Positions 1 to 9,510 of a stretch of 43,575 bases of DNA are shown here, in pieces; positions within the stretch are counted from its first letter, which is position 1, and each line of letters opens with the position of its first letter. A program made the translations under genes and the position numbers. The DNA is from Ilumatobacteraceae bacterium (GTDB lineage Bacteria; Actinomycetota; Acidimicrobiia; Acidimicrobiales; Ilumatobacteraceae): the NCBI GenBank assembly GCA_009691255.1, contig SHUT01000014.1, forward strand, positions 1 through 43,575, in the 5' to 3' direction. The notes beneath the pieces are model-generated. The model saw only the letters and a program-made list of their open reading frames with translations, was not told where the DNA came from and made no database searches.

Positions 1-80
1 GCAGGGGCTTTCTTGGCCACAACTTTCTTGGCCACAACCTTTTTGGCAGGGGCTTTCTTGACTGTTTTTTTCTTGCTCAT
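1..80 (-). CDS. N-terminus of lysine/alanine/proline-rich protein, probably DksA/TraR zinc-finger type (partial)
   Basis: Only the first 26 codons lie in the window. They read MSKKKTVKKAPAKK and continue with two direct copies of a KKVVA unit encoded by near-identical 15-base repeats. The ATG is preceded by AGAGG about 9 bases upstream, so the start is well supported. A basic, AKP-rich N-terminal tail on its own resembles histone H1-like proteins. In Actinobacteria, however, the gene just downstream of ileS at the end of the dcw region is typically a DksA/TraR C4 zinc-finger protein with such a tail, followed by lspA and rluD. The family call therefore rests on gene order, because the diagnostic domain is outside the window. 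The gene begins 73 bases after the ileS stop and is probably cotranscribed with it. Confidence 0.6.
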   Translation of the reverse strand, partial: MSKKKTVKKAPAKKVVAKKVVAKKAP

Positions 81-152
81 CACAACATCCTCTTGTTATC
101 TCAAACACATGCGCATCTGTAGTGGCAAGAGGTTAGAGGGTTTCTGGGCAAA

Positions 153-3100
153 TCAGCGTGCAATCTGCACGAATACCCCAATCATGTGACCCTCGATTGA
201 GACTTCTCTTGCTCCCTGCTGATCCCAGAGCAGTTCTGTAGCCAAAGTCTCGTGTTTCACGAGGTCAATAAATGCCCCAACCCGAGCAACAACATCCTCG
301 TCTGCCGACACAGTCAGACTGATTCGATCTGACACATCAAACTTCTGATCACGCCGCGCCTGTTGCACCGCCCTGATGATGTCGCGGGCAAGTCCTTCGG
401 CTTCTAGCTCAGGAGTCACTTCAATATCGAGCAACACAATCCCAGAACCACTAGACAGCGTTGCACTCGGCGTGTCTCCTGGGGTCACCAGCCTCAGGAC
501 GTACTCGCCATCAGTCAATAGCTCTCCTGCAACTGCAATTGCCCCGTCGACACGCGACCATTCCCCTCGCTTGACGGCGCCGATGACTTGTTGGGTCTTT
601 TTGCCTAGACGTGGCCCAAGCGCAGCTGGCACCACTTGCAGTTCGTGACTTGCAACTTCATCAACGTCAGATCTAAAAAGCACTGATTTAACATTGACTT
701 CATCAGAAATGATTGACGTATACGACGCCAGCGCCTCGGCATTAGCAACAGCGACTGTAAGAGAACTAAGCGGCAATCGCACACGACGCCCATGAGATTT
801 TCGCACCGAAAGCGTCGCTGAACAAACGTCTCGAACAAGGTCCATTGCGTCAACAAGTTCGTCATCGACTGGCAACAAGTCTGAACGCGGCCAGTCTCGC
901 AAGTGCACACTGTCGGCATTAGCAACAAGCCCTGAATGAATATTTTCAGTGGTCAGAGGCAATAATGGTGCTGCCAGTCGAACAAGCACCTCAAGAACAG
1001 TATGCAGAGTATTGATGGCGTCTTGTTCTCCTGACCAAAAACGGTCGCGACTGCGGCGAATATACCAGTTGGTCAATACGTCAAGAAATGTGCGTACCTG
1101 CTGACATGCACCAAACAGGTCGTACTTATCCATCGACAAAGTCACCTCTAGTGTGGTGCGCTGCAACTTAGCCAGAATGTAACGATCTAAGAGATTGCTT
1201 GCCTCAGTCGTCACGGTTCCGGTTTTATTCTCTGCGTTGGCATACAGCGAAAGGAAATACCAAGAGTTCCAGAGTGGCAGAAGAACCTGTCGCACGGTGT
1301 CGCGGATTCCTTGTTCGGTAATCGAGAAATCAGTTCCGCGCAAGATTGCTGAAGAAAGCAAGTACCACCGCATTGCATCAGCGCCGTAAGTATCAAAGAC
1401 CTTCATCGGATCCGGATAGTTCTGCAGGCTCTTGGACATTTTCACGCCATCGTCACCCAGGACGACTCCGTGACTGACGCAGGTGGAAAATGCCGGCCGA
1501 TCAAATAACGCCGTCGCTAAAACGTGCAGAGTGTAGAACCATCCGCGAGTTTGTCCGATGTATTCAACAATGAAGTCACCGGGATAATGATCTTCGAACC
1601 ATTCACGATTTTCAAACGGATAGTGAACTTGGGCATAGGGCATTGAACCACTCTCAAACCAACAGTCGAGCACCTCTGGAACACGTCGCATCATTGATTT
1701 ACCAGTTGGGTCGTCTGGGTTAGGACGCACTAGTTCGTCAACTGCTGGCCTATGCAAGTCAGTGACCTCTACACCAAAGTCCCTCGAGAGGTCTGCCAAA
1801 CTTCCGTATGCGTCAACTCGCGGGTAATTAGGATCATCACTTTTCCAGACCGGAATTGGCGAGCCCCAGAAACGATTTCGACTTATTGCCCAGTCCCGAG
1901 CATTGCCGATCCACTTGCCGAAACTTCCGTCCTTTAAGTGGTCAGGGACCCATGTGATTTCTTGATTTAACTCAACCATTCGATCTTTGATTGCCGTGAC
2001 CTTGACGAACCACGATGACACAGCTCGATATACGAGGGGCTCTGCACAGCGCCAACAATGTGGGTACGGGTGATCGTATGTTTCATGACGCAGAACTATT
2101 CCGCGCTCCTTGAGATTGCGGATGACATCGGGATTCGCATCAAAGACATGCAGGCCTACCCAAGGAGCCACCTCGGCCGTGTAGCAACCGTGTTCATCCA
2201 TCGGACACACCGTGGGTATGTCAGCCGCCAAACAGGCTACTTGGTCGTCTTCGCCAAACCCTGGCGCCATATGCACCACGCCTGTTCCTTCTTGGGTGGT
2301 GACAAAATCTCCACAAAGCACACGAAATGCATTTGGAGTGTCAGCAAAAAAATCAAACAACGGCGTGTACGAACGGCCCACAAGGTCTGCACCCGTAACT
2401 GAGCCGACGATGGTGAACTCTGCTAGCTCTTTTTCGTACGCACCGCGTCTCTCGTCTGCAATGATAAATCGTTCACCGGCAGCGCTCTGCAGAATCGAAT
2501 ACTCAATCTCTGGACCTACAGCCAACGCCAAATTTGCCGGCAATGTCCAGGGAGTCGTGGTCCAAGCCAGCAAGCGCTCCCCTGTTTCGAGCAGAAAACT
2601 GACGGTCAGTGCTGGGTCTTGCCGATTACGGTAGACGTCGTCCATGCGCGTTTCGGTATTTGATAATGGCGTTTCGCAACGCCAACAATACGCCAATACA
2701 CGAAACCCCTCGTAGATAAGACCCTTGTCCCACAGCGTGCGAAAAGCCCACATCACGCTTTCCATATAAGACAAATCAAGCGTCTTGTATCCGTTGTCAA
2801 AGTCCACCCAACGCGCCTGACGAGTGACATATCGTTGCCACTCGTCCGTGTATCGCAATACGCTTGTGCGACACGCATCATTAAATCTCTCAACTCCAAA
2901 CGCGGCAATAGCAGGATGCCCCGCAATACCTAATTCTTTTTCTACTTCTACTTCTGCGGGCAAGCCGTGACAGTCCCAGCCAAATCGTCGCTCTACGCGT
3001 CGTCCTCGCATCGTTTGATAACGAGGTATCGCGTCTTTGACATAGCCAGTCAGCAAGTGTCCGTAATGTGGCAGTCCGTTTGCAAACGGTGGACCATCGT

Positions 3101-3245
3101 AGAAGACAAACTCGTTCGCCCCATTTTCTCCGGCGGCGCGCAGATCAATCGAACGTTCGAACGTGTTATTTGATTTCCAGGATTTCAGTACATCCTCTTC
3201 GAGAGCCGGAAATCTTGGCTGCGGATCGACTGACGGGTATGACAC
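153..3245 (-). CDS. ileS: Isoleucyl-tRNA synthetase
   Basis: Cytoplasmic class I synthetase that charges tRNA-Ile with isoleucine. The HIGH motif appears as HYGH at residues 60-63 within [13 protein letters not shown], and KMSKS is at 602-606. The CP1 editing region lies between them, with [12 protein letters not shown] near 229-240 and [15 protein letters not shown] near 320-334. An anticodon-binding domain follows. At 1030 residues and with HYGH, it matches the long type 2 (eukaryote-like) IleRS found in Actinobacteria, which is typically mupirocin-tolerant; that last point is family knowledge. The start is GTG, since an in-frame stop lies nine codons upstream and no other early start exists. 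No strong Shine-Dalgarno sequence is close to it. It follows yggT by 26 bases in the same direction, occupying the place where divIVA is often found. Confidence 0.98.
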   Translation of the reverse strand: MSYPSVDPQPRFPALEEDVLKSWKSNNTFERSIDLRAAGENGANEFVFYDGPPFANGLPHYGHLLTGYVKDAIPRYQTMRGRRVERRFGWDCHGLPAEVEVEKELGIAGHPAIAAFGVERFNDACRTSVLRYTDEWQRYVTRQARWVDFDNGYKTLDLSYMESVMWAFRTLWDKGLIYEGFRVLAYCWRCETPLSNTETRMDDVYRNRQDPALTVSFLLETGERLLAWTTTPWTLPANLALAVGPEIEYSILQSAAGERFIIADERRGAYEKELAEFTIVGSVTGADLVGRSYTPLFDFFADTPNAFRVLCGDFVTTQEGTGVVHMAPGFGEDDQVACLAADIPTVCPMDEHGCYTAEVAPWVGLHVFDANPDVIRNLKERGIVLRHETYDHPYPHCWRCAEPLVYRAVSSWFVKVTAIKDRMVELNQEITWVPDHLKDGSFGKWIGNARDWAISRNRFWGSPIPVWKSDDPNYPRVDAYGSLADLSRDFGVEVTDLHRPAVDELVRPNPDDPTGKSMMRRVPEVLDCWFESGSMPYAQVHYPFENREWFEDHYPGDFIVEYIGQTRGWFYTLHVLATALFDRPAFSTCVSHGVVLGDDGVKMSKSLQNYPDPMKVFDTYGADAMRWYLLSSAILRGTDFSITEQGIRDTVRQVLLPLWNSWYFLSLYANAENKTGTVTTEASNLLDRYILAKLQRTTLEVTLSMDKYDLFGACQQVRTFLDVLTNWYIRRSRDRFWSGEQDAINTLHTVLEVLVRLAAPLLPLTTENIHSGLVANADSVHLRDWPRSDLLPVDDELVDAMDLVRDVCSATLSVRKSHGRRVRLPLSSLTVAVANAEALASYTSIISDEVNVKSVLFRSDVDEVASHELQVVPAALGPRLGKKTQQVIGAVKRGEWSRVDGAIAVAGELLTDGEYVLRLVTPGDTPSATLSSGSGIVLLDIEVTPELEAEGLARDIIRAVQQARRDQKFDVSDRISLTVSADEDVVARVGAFIDLVKHETLATELLWDQQGAREVSIEGHMIGVFVQIAR

Positions 3246-3271
3246 ACAGTTAAGCGTAGAGGCGAACTACC

Positions 3272-3517
3272 TCAGCACCCCAAAACAGCGCCCATGAAGA
3301 CCTGTAGTCCGATCAACACGATTAGTGGCGAGAAGTCAAATTGCCCCATTGATGGCAACACTCGTCGTGCCGGACCAAGAACTGGTTCGGTGATACTAAA
3401 AATCACCCGCGCAACTTGCGACAAGGGACTGCTTGGATTGATTGGGAACCAAGACAGGATAGTTCTAGCAATAATGACGAACACATACAGGTTGCCAGCA
3501 GTACACACAAGATTCAT
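3272..3517 (-). CDS. YggT family membrane protein
   Basis: Small integral membrane protein of 81 residues, normal for the family. The first hydrophobic segment is at about residues 8-26 and is followed by the conserved turn with SWFPINP. A central amphipathic stretch carries TEPVLGPARRVLP. It is followed by DFSPLIVLIGLQVFMG, the second membrane segment with the family D-x-SP signature. YggT proteins sit beside sepF in dcw clusters of Gram-positive bacteria and cyanobacteria and have been linked to division and to osmotic or ionic stress; the molecular role is unsettled. It starts 6 bases after the sepF stop, so the two are almost certainly translated from one message. Confidence 0.9.
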   Translation of the reverse strand: MNLVCTAGNLYVFVIIARTILSWFPINPSSPLSQVARVIFSITEPVLGPARRVLPSMGQFDFSPLIVLIGLQVFMGAVLGC

Positions 3518-3523
3518 GGCGAC

Positions 3524-4054
3524 TCAGGATCGATTGTGTGTTGTAGCTGCGGGTGGCTTGAGCAGATAAACACCGCGCGCCACTTTTTCCATTGTGCCGC
3601 TCATCGCGTAACACAGACCACTGGCAAAATCAATGATGCGTCTCGACACAATGTCATCAGCATCTTCTAAATTTATGATGACAGGTGTGCCGGCCTTGAA
3701 ATGATCAGCGATTTCTTGAGCTTGATTGAACTGCAATGGCCGCACGGTCATTGGTTCTCCTGCTCCAAGACTAATTGTTCGCACATTTGATCGCGCTCCA
3801 CCTGTGGGTCTTACTTGTAGTCCAGAGTCATCTTGACGACGAGCACTGCCCGTATCGTCAACGCGACCCCTAGACATAGGTTGCGAAACATCGTCGTCGT
3901 GCTCGGGTGCGTGCATACCACGAGGTCGTTGCGTAGGGATACTTGGTTCGCGTCCACGCCCGGGACGATCGTATTCAGCAGACATGTCATAGTCGTCGAA
4001 AGAGTCTTCGCCGCTAAGCCCTAAATAATCCATCGCACGACGCCACATCGACAT
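3524..4054 (-). CDS. sepF: Cell division protein SepF
   Basis: Z-ring associated membrane anchor for FtsZ. The start MSMWRRAMDYLGL is the typical amphipathic membrane-targeting helix. Residues about 15-88 form a charged, low-complexity linker rich in Asp, Arg and Gly. The SepF (DUF552) domain spans about 91-168, with TVRPLQFNQAQEIADHF, VIINLEDAD, RRIIDFASGLCYAMSGTMEKV and a closing GVYLLKP. It begins 4 bases after yggS, and yggT follows. No ftsA is present between ftsQ and ftsZ, so SepF is expected to be the principal anchor, as in other Actinobacteria. The FtsZ encoded nearby retains the C-terminal peptide that SepF binds. Confidence 0.96.
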   Translation of the reverse strand: MSMWRRAMDYLGLSGEDSFDDYDMSAEYDRPGRGREPSIPTQRPRGMHAPEHDDDVSQPMSRGRVDDTGSARRQDDSGLQVRPTGGARSNVRTISLGAGEPMTVRPLQFNQAQEIADHFKAGTPVIINLEDADDIVSRRIIDFASGLCYAMSGTMEKVARGVYLLKPPAATTHNRS

Positions 4055-4058
4055 GGTG

Positions 4059-4760
4059 TCAGGTTATCTCAACCGTTGAGCCCAATGTGGGACGCGCTCC
4101 AAAGATGCCACTGCCTACCCGCACCATTGTTGATCCACAGCCAACCGCACATTCAAAATCATCCGACATCCCCATCGAGCAGTGTATCAAACCAAGACTG
4201 TCGGCCAGAGTTCGCACACCCTTAAAGGCCGTCTCGCACACCTGAATTGAGCCATTGGTGGGGCCCATCGTCATCAACCCGACAACCACCAAACCTGCTT
4301 CAGTGGCCATCGTGCATAACTTTTCTACTCCGTGCGGCGCGCACCCACCTTTGGACGGCTCACCAGTCGAGTTGACCTGCACAAAGACCTGCTGCACCTG
4401 CCCAGACTTGGACAGTTCTTTGATGACCGATAGTCGATCTATGGTCTGCCAACAATCCACCACACCAAGCAAGCCGCCTATTTTATTGGACTGCAGTTTT
4501 CCCACGAAATGGACAGGTAACCGCTGCCATTTTTCTCCCAAGAAGGTTCCGTCTTTGGCGTACTTCTGCATTATCTCTTGAGCGTAATTCTCGCCAATAC
4601 CATCGCACTTGGCCAACGTTGCCGCTGCTATTGCATCGACACCAAAACCTTTTGTCACGGCAATCAACTGAACTTTGTCACCACCCGCCGACTGAATTAG
4701 GTGACGAATATTGGAAACGTTTTCAGATACTTTTAAGAAGTCGACGGGAGTCGACGGCAT
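4059..4760 (-). CDS. YggS/PROSC family pyridoxal-phosphate homeostasis protein
   Basis: Single-domain alanine-racemase-fold protein of 233 residues that binds PLP without known catalysis and buffers the PLP pool. The PLP lysine is K37 in QLIAVTKGFG. Other family blocks are IGENYAQE, WQRLPVHFVGKLQSNK, VFVQVNSTGEPSKGG, GLMTMGP, LSMGMSDDFECAV-like (here CSMGMSDDFECAVGCGSTMVR) and VRVGSGIFGARP near the end. The ATG lies 13 bases downstream of the ftsZ stop and sepF begins 4 bases after its own stop, so it belongs to the ftsZ operon. In many Actinobacteria a yfiH-type gene separates ftsZ from yggS; here it is missing. Confidence 0.93.
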   Translation of the reverse strand: MPSTPVDFLKVSENVSNIRHLIQSAGGDKVQLIAVTKGFGVDAIAAATLAKCDGIGENYAQEIMQKYAKDGTFLGEKWQRLPVHFVGKLQSNKIGGLLGVVDCWQTIDRLSVIKELSKSGQVQQVFVQVNSTGEPSKGGCAPHGVEKLCTMATEAGLVVVGLMTMGPTNGSIQVCETAFKGVRTLADSLGLIHCSMGMSDDFECAVGCGSTMVRVGSGIFGARPTLGSTVEIT

Positions 4761-4773
4761 AGCCGTGGCCTTG

Positions 4774-5871
4774 CTACTTCAGAAATGACGGAACATCAAA
4801 ATCGTCGTCATCGTCGTCAAGCGGGTCTGATTGATTGTCGCCAAACAAGTCTCTGACCGCTCCGACACGTGGCTCCGAAGATCGTGTCGCCCTCGTTCCG
4901 ATACTGCTAGACGACGCTGGATCCCATCTCTCAAAACCTGCAGCGATGACAGTGATCTTGATCTCGTCGCCCAGTTCATCATCAATGACTGTTCCAAAGA
5001 TGATGTTGGCATCTTGATGTGCGACTCCGTGTACAACTTCTGCAGCCGCATTAACTTCGAACAATCCCATGCTGGATGGACCAGTGATGTTCAGCAAGAT
5101 TCCGCGAGCACCGTCAATTGCTACTTCAAGCATTGGGCTCGAAATAGCTGTCTTGGCTGCCACCACAGCACGATTATCGCCACTTGCAATACCAATTCCC
5201 ATCAACGCCGAGCCAGCATTGGTCAAGATATTCTTGACATCGGCAAAGTCGGTATTGATCAAACCTGGCGTCGTGATGAGGCTCGTGATACCTGCCACGC
5301 CTTGTAACAAGATTTCATCTGCCATCTTGAACGCATTAATAAAACTGGTCTTGTCATTGGCCACCATCAGTAGGCGATCATTTGGAATCACGATCAGTGT
5401 GTCTACTTTTTCTTTAAGTTTTTGAATACCATTCTCGGCTTGTACTGCGCGACGCTTTCCCTCGAACGCGAAAGGACGAGTCACGACACCAATTGTGAGC
5501 GCTCCGATTCCCTTGGCAAGTTCTGCAATCACGGGAGCCGCACCGGTACCGGTGCCACCACCTTCACCTGCAGTAATAAACACCATGTCCGAACCAGTAA
5601 GCAGTTCTTCGATCTCATCGCGATGCGTGTCAGCCGCGGCTCGACCAATTTCGGGATCAGAACCCGCTCCCAGTCCACGCGTCAGTTCTCGTCCGATGTC
5701 AAGTTTGACATCGGCGTCGCTCATCAGCAGCGCCTGTGCATCGGTATTTATTGCGACGAACTCCACTCCTCTCAGGCCGGCATCAATCATTCGATTAATG
5801 GCGTTGACACCGCCACCGCCGACGCCGATGACTTTGATTACTGCTAGATAGTTTTGTGGTGCTCCGGCCAT
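4774..5871 (-). CDS. ftsZ: Cell division GTPase FtsZ
   Basis: Tubulin-like GTPase that forms the Z ring. The N-terminal [16 protein letters not shown] (residues 14-29) and the tubulin signature GGGTGTG (104-110) bind GTP. The T7 loop catalytic region is present as [11 protein letters not shown]. The GTPase core ends at about residue 315, followed by a short variable linker and a run of aspartates leading to the conserved C-terminal peptide DFDVPSFLK, the docking site for SepF. Length (365) is normal but the linker is short. The ATG has a good GGAGG 9 bases upstream. It is separated from ftsQ by 128 bases, the second-longest gap within the cluster, which suggests an additional promoter. A stable hairpin lies directly upstream of its ribosome binding site. 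Confidence 0.99.
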   Translation of the reverse strand: MAGAPQNYLAVIKVIGVGGGGVNAINRMIDAGLRGVEFVAINTDAQALLMSDADVKLDIGRELTRGLGAGSDPEIGRAAADTHRDEIEELLTGSDMVFITAGEGGGTGTGAAPVIAELAKGIGALTIGVVTRPFAFEGKRRAVQAENGIQKLKEKVDTLIVIPNDRLLMVANDKTSFINAFKMADEILLQGVAGITSLITTPGLINTDFADVKNILTNAGSALMGIGIASGDNRAVVAAKTAISSPMLEVAIDGARGILLNITGPSSMGLFEVNAAAEVVHGVAHQDANIIFGTVIDDELGDEIKITVIAAGFERWDPASSSSIGTRATRSSEPRVGAVRDLFGDNQSDPLDDDDDDFDVPSFLK

Positions 5872-5885
5872 TGGCCCATACCTCC

Positions 5886-5916
5886 GAGAACGTCGGTCAC
5901 AAGGACCGTGGTTCTC
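5886..5916 (-). promoter_or_regulatory. Hairpin in the ftsZ leader, abutting the ribosome binding site
   Basis: On the minus strand a 6-bp stem (GAGAAC with GTTCTC), a 2x2 internal mismatch, a 5-bp stem (CGGTC with GACCG) and a 5-base loop form one hairpin. It ends directly against the GGAGG of ftsZ. No T-run follows, so it is not a terminator. It could influence ftsZ translation or message stability; that is inference. Confidence 0.5.
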
Positions 5917-5999
5917 TTATGCTTCCACATTGACGGGGGTAATTGGTGTAATTCAGCATTTCTGGGGATAATTCCTCGACCGGGGCCCTTATAAAAGCA

Positions 6000-7037
6000 C
6001 TATCTCGGCTGAACTGTTGGCTCGCCTGTAGAAACATCAATCACCGCTAAACCGGCGGGATCTTGGCGGCGCAATAGCACAACCACGGCAACCAATTTAT
6101 TTTGAAGGTTTGTCGGTGGCCCAAATCGCACCATGGTTCCGGATTTAAGAGTCATTGAAAGTTCCCCCGAAAAAGAGACACCAAGTTCTTTAGTTTTGGG
6201 CCGAATCTCATCGGGCAGGGCGACATAAAGCTGTGCCGCTGCTCGATACACATCGTCAGCGATTGTGCCTGCTTCTAGTGATGGGCCCGTACCTGTGACT
6301 TGGAGATATTTAGTTGGACGTCCGACTGTCACGGAAATCACGAATCCACTCGAATCAATAATCCGCGCCTTGTTGTCGCCACCTAAAAACCAGACCACCG
6401 GTTTGCGTTCAGAAATTTCCACCACAACCCGCCGCGGAAAATGGGTCGTGATTCGTACATCGTCTACCCACGGATCTTGGCGTAACATCTGCCGTACTTT
6501 GTCAGAATCGAAAGAAAATATCGTTTGACTGCGCATCATCTTTATAACTTGTTCGACTCTATCGCTAGATGTGTACACCCTTCCATCGACATCAACGTCA
6601 TGGATTCTAAATAGTGGAGACGCCAGCAGGATGATCACGATGATCACGATGATCACTCCAGTGCCCAATATCATTTTCCATCGATGTTTTTTCAGTAGCT
6701 CTCGTCGCTCGCGACCTTTTTTACGTTCTTCAAAACTAGAATCAGGTTCATCTCTGTCAATGATCAAAATACGATCTTGCTCTGCAGATTCAGCCACCAA
6801 CACCGTGTCGTGCAATGAATCATCAATCATGATCACCGATGATTCAGTTTCTAGAACCACGCCTGCTGACGGCGCCACAGACGTCTCCGCTATTGCCTCC
6901 GACATTGTGTCACTGGTCTTGGAAGGCTGTTTAACATCTTTTTGCAAAATCTCACTAAGTTCACCCAGTAATGACGCCGGAACGTCCGTTACTGCAGATT
7001 CCTGCGAATTCACAAGTGGTTCGTCCGGAGAAGTCAT
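6000..7037 (-). CDS. ftsQ: Cell division protein FtsQ
   Basis: Bitopic divisome protein that joins FtsL/FtsB-type partners in activating septal wall synthesis. Residues 1-118 form a long, acidic, low-complexity cytoplasmic tail ending in a basic patch (RKKGRERRELLKKHRWK). The membrane helix is about 121-141. The POTRA domain starts at about 142 with PLFRIHDVDVDG, followed by the FtsQ beta domain (DPWVDDVRITTHFPRRVVVEISERKPV). The cytoplasmic tail is longer than in E. coli FtsQ but common in Actinobacteria. The ATG overlaps the murB stop in an ATGA junction. The membrane helix is encoded partly by a tandem 9-base repeat. Confidence 0.93.
   Translation of the reverse strand: MTSPDEPLVNSQESAVTDVPASLLGELSEILQKDVKQPSKTSDTMSEAIAETSVAPSAGVVLETESSVIMIDDSLHDTVLVAESAEQDRILIIDRDEPDSSFEERKKGRERRELLKKHRWKMILGTGVIIVIIVIILLASPLFRIHDVDVDGRVYTSSDRVEQVIKMMRSQTIFSFDSDKVRQMLRQDPWVDDVRITTHFPRRVVVEISERKPVVWFLGGDNKARIIDSSGFVISVTVGRPTKYLQVTGTGPSLEAGTIADDVYRAAAQLYVALPDEIRPKTKELGVSFSGELSMTLKSGTMVRFGPPTNLQNKLVAVVVLLRRQDPAGLAVIDVSTGEPTVQPR
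6631..6657. repeat. Tandem 9-base repeat inside ftsQ
   Basis: Three consecutive copies of ATGATCACG, the last imperfect, lie inside the part of ftsQ that encodes the transmembrane helix. The reverse strand codes for repeating Val/Ile triplets. It is a small in-frame microsatellite that could change helix length by three residues per copy. Confidence 0.8.
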
Positions 7038-8059
7038 AGCAATGATTTCAGCATCTCTTCAGCGCGGACCACCTCAGGTTCCACACGATGTCTGTCCTGA
7101 AAACGTGCAGAAATTTCTGGTGCAAAACCGAGCAGCCGAATCTCGCTATGCATCATGACTCCGGTGCGCGCAAAGACTACGTCTTGGGCCTCGCACATCA
7201 ATGCGACAACATCTGCAGCGCTTGTATTTTCGTCAGCTTGAATAAAGTTCGCATGTTTCTGTGAAATCTCTGCAGTACCATGCCTCGTGCCGCGAAGTCC
7301 CGCTTCATCAATGAGTGCACCCGCACTACTCGTGGTTTTAGCAGGGTTGACAAACACCGAACCTGCATTTTGACCACCAGGTTGATGTTCTCGTCTCCAG
7401 GCAACAATCGCCGCGATTTCTTTTTGACTTTTTTCTACATTGCCCCGAGTAACTTGACAGCGTGCACTCACTATGCACATCTCGTCAGCCATTGCGGAGC
7501 CGCGAAACCTTAGACCCAGATTTTGACTAGCGATGCGCGCTGTGTGGCCATTTCGAAGATTAATCAACTCTGCGTCAAGAAGCGTGCTGGCCATGTCTGA
7601 TCCGTGGCCACCTGCGTTCATTCGCACGGCCCCGCCCAATGAACCAGGAACCCCGACCGCCCATTCCAATCCACTCCACCCCAGAGCCGCGGTGCGACGT
7701 GCTAGCAGCGGCAATCGAATGTTGGCTGCCGCATCGATCAGGGCCGTTGTTCCTGTTGATTCGACCACGCTGGTCATTGTCTCATCGTCTGGAAGATTCA
7801 AGACAACAGCAACTCCCTCGTATCCGTTGTCGCTAATCAAGATATTGCTGCCGTTGCCGATCACGATCACATTCACGTCATCTGAAATACATGATCCCAG
7901 TGCTATGGCCTGCTCTGCTTTAGTGATGCTGACGACAAGTGCTACTGGTCCTCCAAGGCGATATGTCGTGAGTCGCGACGCAGGCACAAAAAGGTCGGCA
8001 CCAGCACCAGTACGGGTGATTTGTTTGGCGATGTCGGTCCACCGATTAGCGCGTTTCAT
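7034..8059 (-). CDS. murB: UDP-N-acetylenolpyruvoylglucosamine reductase MurB
   Basis: FAD enzyme that reduces UDP-GlcNAc-enolpyruvate to UDP-MurNAc with NADPH. The FAD-binding blocks are TYRLGGPVAL (residues 32-41), VIGNGSNILISDNG (66-79) and WAVGVPGSLGGAVRMNAG (133-150). The proton-donor serine is S234 in NAGSVFVNP, and the C-terminal catalytic glutamate is E306 in MHSEIRLLGF. The conserved YRxS block reads FRGS here, a small departure from the common form. Length 341 is normal. It overlaps murC by 4 bases upstream and ftsQ by 4 bases downstream, so it is translationally coupled to both. Confidence 0.96.
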   Translation of the reverse strand: MKRANRWTDIAKQITRTGAGADLFVPASRLTTYRLGGPVALVVSITKAEQAIALGSCISDDVNVIVIGNGSNILISDNGYEGVAVVLNLPDDETMTSVVESTGTTALIDAAANIRLPLLARRTAALGWSGLEWAVGVPGSLGGAVRMNAGGHGSDMASTLLDAELINLRNGHTARIASQNLGLRFRGSAMADEMCIVSARCQVTRGNVEKSQKEIAAIVAWRREHQPGGQNAGSVFVNPAKTTSSAGALIDEAGLRGTRHGTAEISQKHANFIQADENTSAADVVALMCEAQDVVFARTGVMMHSEIRLLGFAPEISARFQDRHRVEPEVVRAEEMLKSLL

Positions 8060-9468
8060 TGCTTATCACCCGTGGCGGCATGTGCCTTGAGAAGTTGGTC
8101 AGGGAATTCTTCGATGTCTCCGCATCCCATGCTTAGACAAACATCACCGGTTTTAAGTTGTTGACTCACATATTGCACTAATTCGTCTCTGGTACGACAC
8201 CACGCAACAACCTTGTCGGAATTTACTCCATGAATAGCCTGTACGACTAGTTCTCCGGTTATACCCGCAATCCGCGGAGTTCCGGACGCATAGACATCCG
8301 TGATAGCCACTATGTCGGCTTCACTAAAACAATCCGCGTAGTCCTGGGCCATTGCTGCTATTCGATGATAACGATTCGGTTGAAACACGGCCACTAGTCG
8401 GCGTTCGGGAAATCTTTGCTTCGTTGCCGCAATTACTGCAGCAATTTCAGCCGGCAAGTGTGCGTAGTCATCGAGCAATACCGCACCATTTAGAGTTCCA
8501 CGATCCTGAAATCTTCTTTCGACGCCACCAAAGCACGCCAATGCTTTAATACCATCCTCAACTGCAACTCCAAGTTGCTGTGCCATCGTTAGTGCTGCCA
8601 CCGCATTTAAGAGATTGTGTCTGCCAAATGTCGACAGTGACAAGTGGTACATATCTCCATCGAGCGTGATGTCGCATTCAGACGACATCGCCGTCAGGGC
8701 CACATTCGACACCCTGACATCTGCTTGGGTTGTCGCGCCGTATGTAACAAAATTTATCTCCAGGCCATTAGTTAACGCCTCTGAGAGCATCTTTAAAACT
8801 TGTCCGTCTTCGTGGCACACCACCACAGGTCCGTCAACATTTTGGGCAAATAAAGTAAACGATCGACGAATCTCTTCGAGTGAACCAAAATAATCAAGAT
8901 GATCCTTGTCAATGTTGGTAATGATTGCGCCTCGAAGGGATAGTGCGGCGTGCGTGCCATCGCTTTCATCGGCCTCAACGACAAATACTTCTTCACCAGT
9001 CCATGATGCACCGGAGCGAGTTTGTAGGACTTCTGCTCCTATTACATAAGATGGTTTCATCTCTGCGTCTAGCAAGATATGAACCAGCATTGCTGACGTT
9101 GTAGTCTTACCGTGAGTACCAGCAACTCCGATACTGCGCGCCAACGAACATATCGCCGCCAACATTTCGGATCGATGCACGACCGTCGTACCGGCACGAG
9201 AAGCGGCAAGAATTTCAATATTGTCAAGTGGAACGCTGGTGGAGTATGTCACCACATCGACATTGTCTACAACGTCAGCGGTATGTCCAATCGACACCGC
9301 CATTCCTTGTGACCTAAGGGATTGCACTGTTGCGTTATCCCGAATATCGGAACCAGTCACAAGGTGCCCCATTTGATGCAAGACGATGGCGATGGCACTC
9401 ATTCCAGGCCCACCTATGCCAATCACATGGACACGCCGAGGATGACTCAGGTCAATCTTGCGTTTCAT
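8056..9468 (-). CDS. murC: UDP-N-acetylmuramate-L-alanine ligase MurC
   Basis: ATP-dependent Mur ligase that adds L-alanine to UDP-MurNAc. The N-terminal Rossmann domain begins VHVIGIGGPGMSAIA. The ATP P-loop GVAGTHGKTTTSAML is at about residues 114-128. The central domain has VVEADESDGT and NIDKDHLDYFG, and the C-terminal domain has DDYAHLPAEIAAVI and FQPNRYHR. I chose the ATG at 9468, preceded by GGGTTGGTG. In-frame TTG (9474) and GTG (9471) codons just upstream are alternatives that add one or two residues. It follows murG after a 42-base gap and overlaps murB by 4 bases. Confidence 0.97.
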   Translation of the reverse strand: MKRKIDLSHPRRVHVIGIGGPGMSAIAIVLHQMGHLVTGSDIRDNATVQSLRSQGMAVSIGHTADVVDNVDVVTYSTSVPLDNIEILAASRAGTTVVHRSEMLAAICSLARSIGVAGTHGKTTTSAMLVHILLDAEMKPSYVIGAEVLQTRSGASWTGEEVFVVEADESDGTHAALSLRGAIITNIDKDHLDYFGSLEEIRRSFTLFAQNVDGPVVVCHEDGQVLKMLSEALTNGLEINFVTYGATTQADVRVSNVALTAMSSECDITLDGDMYHLSLSTFGRHNLLNAVAALTMAQQLGVAVEDGIKALACFGGVERRFQDRGTLNGAVLLDDYAHLPAEIAAVIAATKQRFPERRLVAVFQPNRYHRIAAMAQDYADCFSEADIVAITDVYASGTPRIAGITGELVVQAIHGVNSDKVVAWCRTRDELVQYVSQQLKTGDVCLSMGCGDIEEFPDQLLKAHAATGDKQ

Positions 9469-9510
9469 CACCAACCCATTGTCCCACGCTCTGATTGTAT
9501 TGGGAGCGTT

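Noticed and set aside
1-60. Short direct repeats as a possible mobile or regulatory repeat
   Set aside because: They are in frame and code for KKVVA units in a lysine-rich protein tail.
4831-5307. Long plus-strand frames opposite ftsZ and several other dcw genes
   Set aside because: They are reverse-strand shadows of strongly conserved genes and have no binding sites or family motifs.
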